Shown here: positions 62,501 through 64,000 of the stretch, piece by piece
How positions within the stretch are numbered: the stretch's first letter is position 1
Layout of the letters: each line of letters starts with the position of its first letter
Assembly (NCBI GenBank): GCA_008921705.1
Contig: VFFE01007128.1
Coordinates: 2,678,396 to 2,742,395, forward strand
Source: Burhinus oedicnemus
Taxonomy: Eukaryota > Chordata > Aves > Charadriiformes > Burhinidae
DNA: 64,000 bases
Direction of reading: 5' to 3'
Position numbers and translations under genes: made by a program
Notes under the pieces: model-generated
Database searches by the model: none
Told to the model about the DNA's origin: nothing
What the model saw: the letters and a program-made list of their open reading frames with translations, nothing else

Positions 62501-62950
62501 ATATATGGTTCCTGGATTTTCTATTTTGGTTTGCAATTTCATTCATAATATGTGCTAGCCTGCGTACCCCCAGCTGCATTCAATATTTTGGAAGTGTTGC
62601 TTTTCTGACTAGTTTATTATTTATTTGCTAAACAATATATGTGCAATGGGTTATTAAGTAACATGGCACTGGAGCTGTATTGTTTTCTGGGGATAGAAAC
62701 ATTTCCAGAAATATTTTTAAAAGAACAAAAGCAAATTGTTCAGAGGCGGAACGTCAATGGCAGTTGGATCCCTCTGCCCCTCTGACTTTTACTCCACAAA
62801 TTATGACAGAGAGTCATTTCTGAGGGAGGAAGGAAGCTGAATGCAGAAACATCTGTGCTAAATGTCTGTTAACTTTGGCACCTGAGCAGTGAAGTCCCAT
62901 AACATCAAATAGGACCAGGCTAGTGGCTGCTGGGGTGGGGGAGAGAATAG
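56587..62950. other. Presumed DIPK2A intron 2 or downstream, no gene seen
   Basis: About 6.4 kb between two CR1 copies. It includes an A run at 58581-58597 and a GA-rich strip at about 58645-58680. No DIPK2A exon, other exon or RNA gene was recognised. The 62340-62790 part is unique, of balanced composition and repeat-free, and is discussed as a possible conserved non-coding element. Whether this is intron or beyond the gene depends on where the last exon lies. Confidence 0.5.
58581..58597. repeat. Poly(A) tract, 17 bp
   Basis: Uninterrupted A run, followed about 50 bp later by a GA-rich low-complexity strip. Confidence 0.8.
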
Positions 62951-63967
62951 GAAGGGCAAAAGGCAAGTCCTGCCTGACCAACCTAGTGGCCTTCTATGAT
63001 GGAGTGACTACACCAGTGGACAAGGGAAGAGCTACAGATGTCGTCTATCTGGACTTCTGTAAGGCCTTTGACACGGTCCCCCACAACATCCTTCTCTCTA
63101 AATTGGAGAGGTATGGATTTGATGGGTGGACTGTCCAGTGGATGAGGAATTGGTTGGATGGTCGCATCCAGAGGGTAGTGGTCAACAGCTCAATGTCCAG
63201 ATGGAGATCCGTGACAAGCGGTGTCCTTCAGGGGTCTGTATTGGGACCAGTACTGTTCAATATCTTCATCAATGACATAAACAGTGGGATTGAATGCACC
63301 CTCAGCAGGTTTGTGGACAACACCAAGCTGAGAGGTGCGGTTGACAAGCCTGAGGGATGGGATGCCATCCAGAGGGACCTGGACAAACTTGAGAAGTGGG
63401 CCTGTGTGAACCTCATGAGGTTCAACAAGGTCAAGTGCAGGGTCCTGTACGTGGGTTGGGCCAAACCCCAGTATCAATACAGGCTGGGGGATGAAGGGAT
63501 TGAGAGCAGCCCTGCCGAGTAGGACTTGGGGGATACTGGTGGATGAAAAGCTGGATGTGAGCTGACAATGTGCGCTTGCAGCCCACAAAGCCAACTGCAT
63601 CCTGAGTTGCATCAAAAGAAGCATGGCCAGCAGGTTCAGGGAGGTCATTCTGCCGCTCTACTCTGCTCTGGTGAGACCCCACCTGGAGTACTGTGTCCAG
63701 CTCTGGAGCCCTTGGCACAGGAAAGACATGGACCTGTTGGAGCGTGATCAGGGGGCTGGAGCACCTGTCCTATGAGAACAGGCTGAGAGAGTTGGAGTTG
63801 TTCAGCCTGGAGAAGAGAAGGCTCCAGGGAGACCTTATTGTGGCTTTTCAGTACTTAAAGGGGGCTTAGAAGAAAGATGGGGGCAAACTTTTTAGCAGGG
63901 CCTGTTGCGCTAGGATAAGGGGTAATGGTTCTAAACTAAGAGTGAAGATGTAGAGTAGCTATAAGGA

Positions 63968-63999
<32 letters not shown>
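62951..63999 (+). mobile_element. CR1 LINE copy with degenerate RT (C)
   Basis: A CR1 of a different subfamily from copies A and B. It starts within the RT region ([17 protein letters not shown]) and continues through [49 protein letters not shown] and the C-terminal part. The catalytic box reads FVDN at 63310-63321 instead of FADD. The SGVPQG motif has Leu for Pro, and a TAG at 63520-63522 (expected Lys) plus later frameshifts break the frame. Homology runs to about 63970, where the consensus-like 'ataaggaaga' is followed by a T run to 63999. The 3' UTR is therefore not seen in the window. Confidence 0.93.
63972..63999. repeat. Poly(T) tract, 28 bp, at window edge
   Basis: Lies at the point where other CR1 copies have a short A/T stretch (ATTAGGAAAAAAATTTTCAC in copy A), so it is probably a slippage expansion of CR1-internal T residues. 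Confidence 0.85.
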
Positions 64000-64000
64000 C

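Noticed and set aside
1..64000. CRISPR arrays, operons, bacterial promoters, tRNA/rRNA genes
   Set aside because: This is vertebrate nuclear DNA; no regularly spaced repeats, cloverleaf genes or rRNA-like segments were recognised by eye.

Overview
This window is nuclear DNA from a vertebrate, almost certainly a bird. Two recognisable genes have bird/mammal-like exon structure, most interspersed repeats belong to the CR1 LINE family that dominates avian genomes, and non-coding DNA is A/T-rich with one sharp CpG island. The species cannot be told from the sequence. Three runs of exactly 20 N (8864-8883, 27807-27826, 52849-52868) are assembly gaps of probably unknown true size.

Layout: (1) 1-735, minus strand: first coding exon of SLC9A9 (endosomal Na+/H+ exchanger NHE9) with the start of its intron 1; its promoter lies at about 736-1050. 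(2) About 1.1-27 kb: roughly 26 kb of intergenic DNA with no protein-coding gene I can support. It holds CR1 copies of several ages (1866-2744 young; 8190-8640 old; 8884-9293 intermediate; short tails near 10.3, 13.9 and 18.6 kb), a very old CR1/L3-like fossil at 21.64-22.16 kb and an adjacent MIR-like fragment at about 22.25 kb. (3) About 27.1-28.83 kb: CpG island with promoter, 5' UTR and exon 1 of DIPK2A (C3orf58/DIA1/HASF/GoPro49), plus strand. (4) 28.5-43.4 kb: DIPK2A intron 1. (5) 43389-43692: DIPK2A exon 2. (6) 43.7-64 kb: sequence downstream of exon 2, taken as DIPK2A intron 2. It carries a 1.7-kb CR1 copy (54874-56586), a second CR1 copy running to the window edge (62951-64000), long poly(T) tracts and an unexplained 153-codon ORF. 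The last DIPK2A coding exon (about 110 codons) was not found.

The two genes are transcribed divergently, about 27 kb apart between start codons. The same neighbours in the same orientation occur in human chromosome 3q24, and both have been discussed in autism genetics. SLC9A9 acts in recycling/late endosomes; DIPK2A is a secretory-pathway/secreted member of the FAM69-related divergent kinase family.

I did not find a new biological system. The points most worth checking are the missing DIPK2A exon, a strong-context upstream ORF overlapping a YY1 motif in the DIPK2A leader region, the layered CR1/MIR fossils, and candidate conserved non-coding segments.
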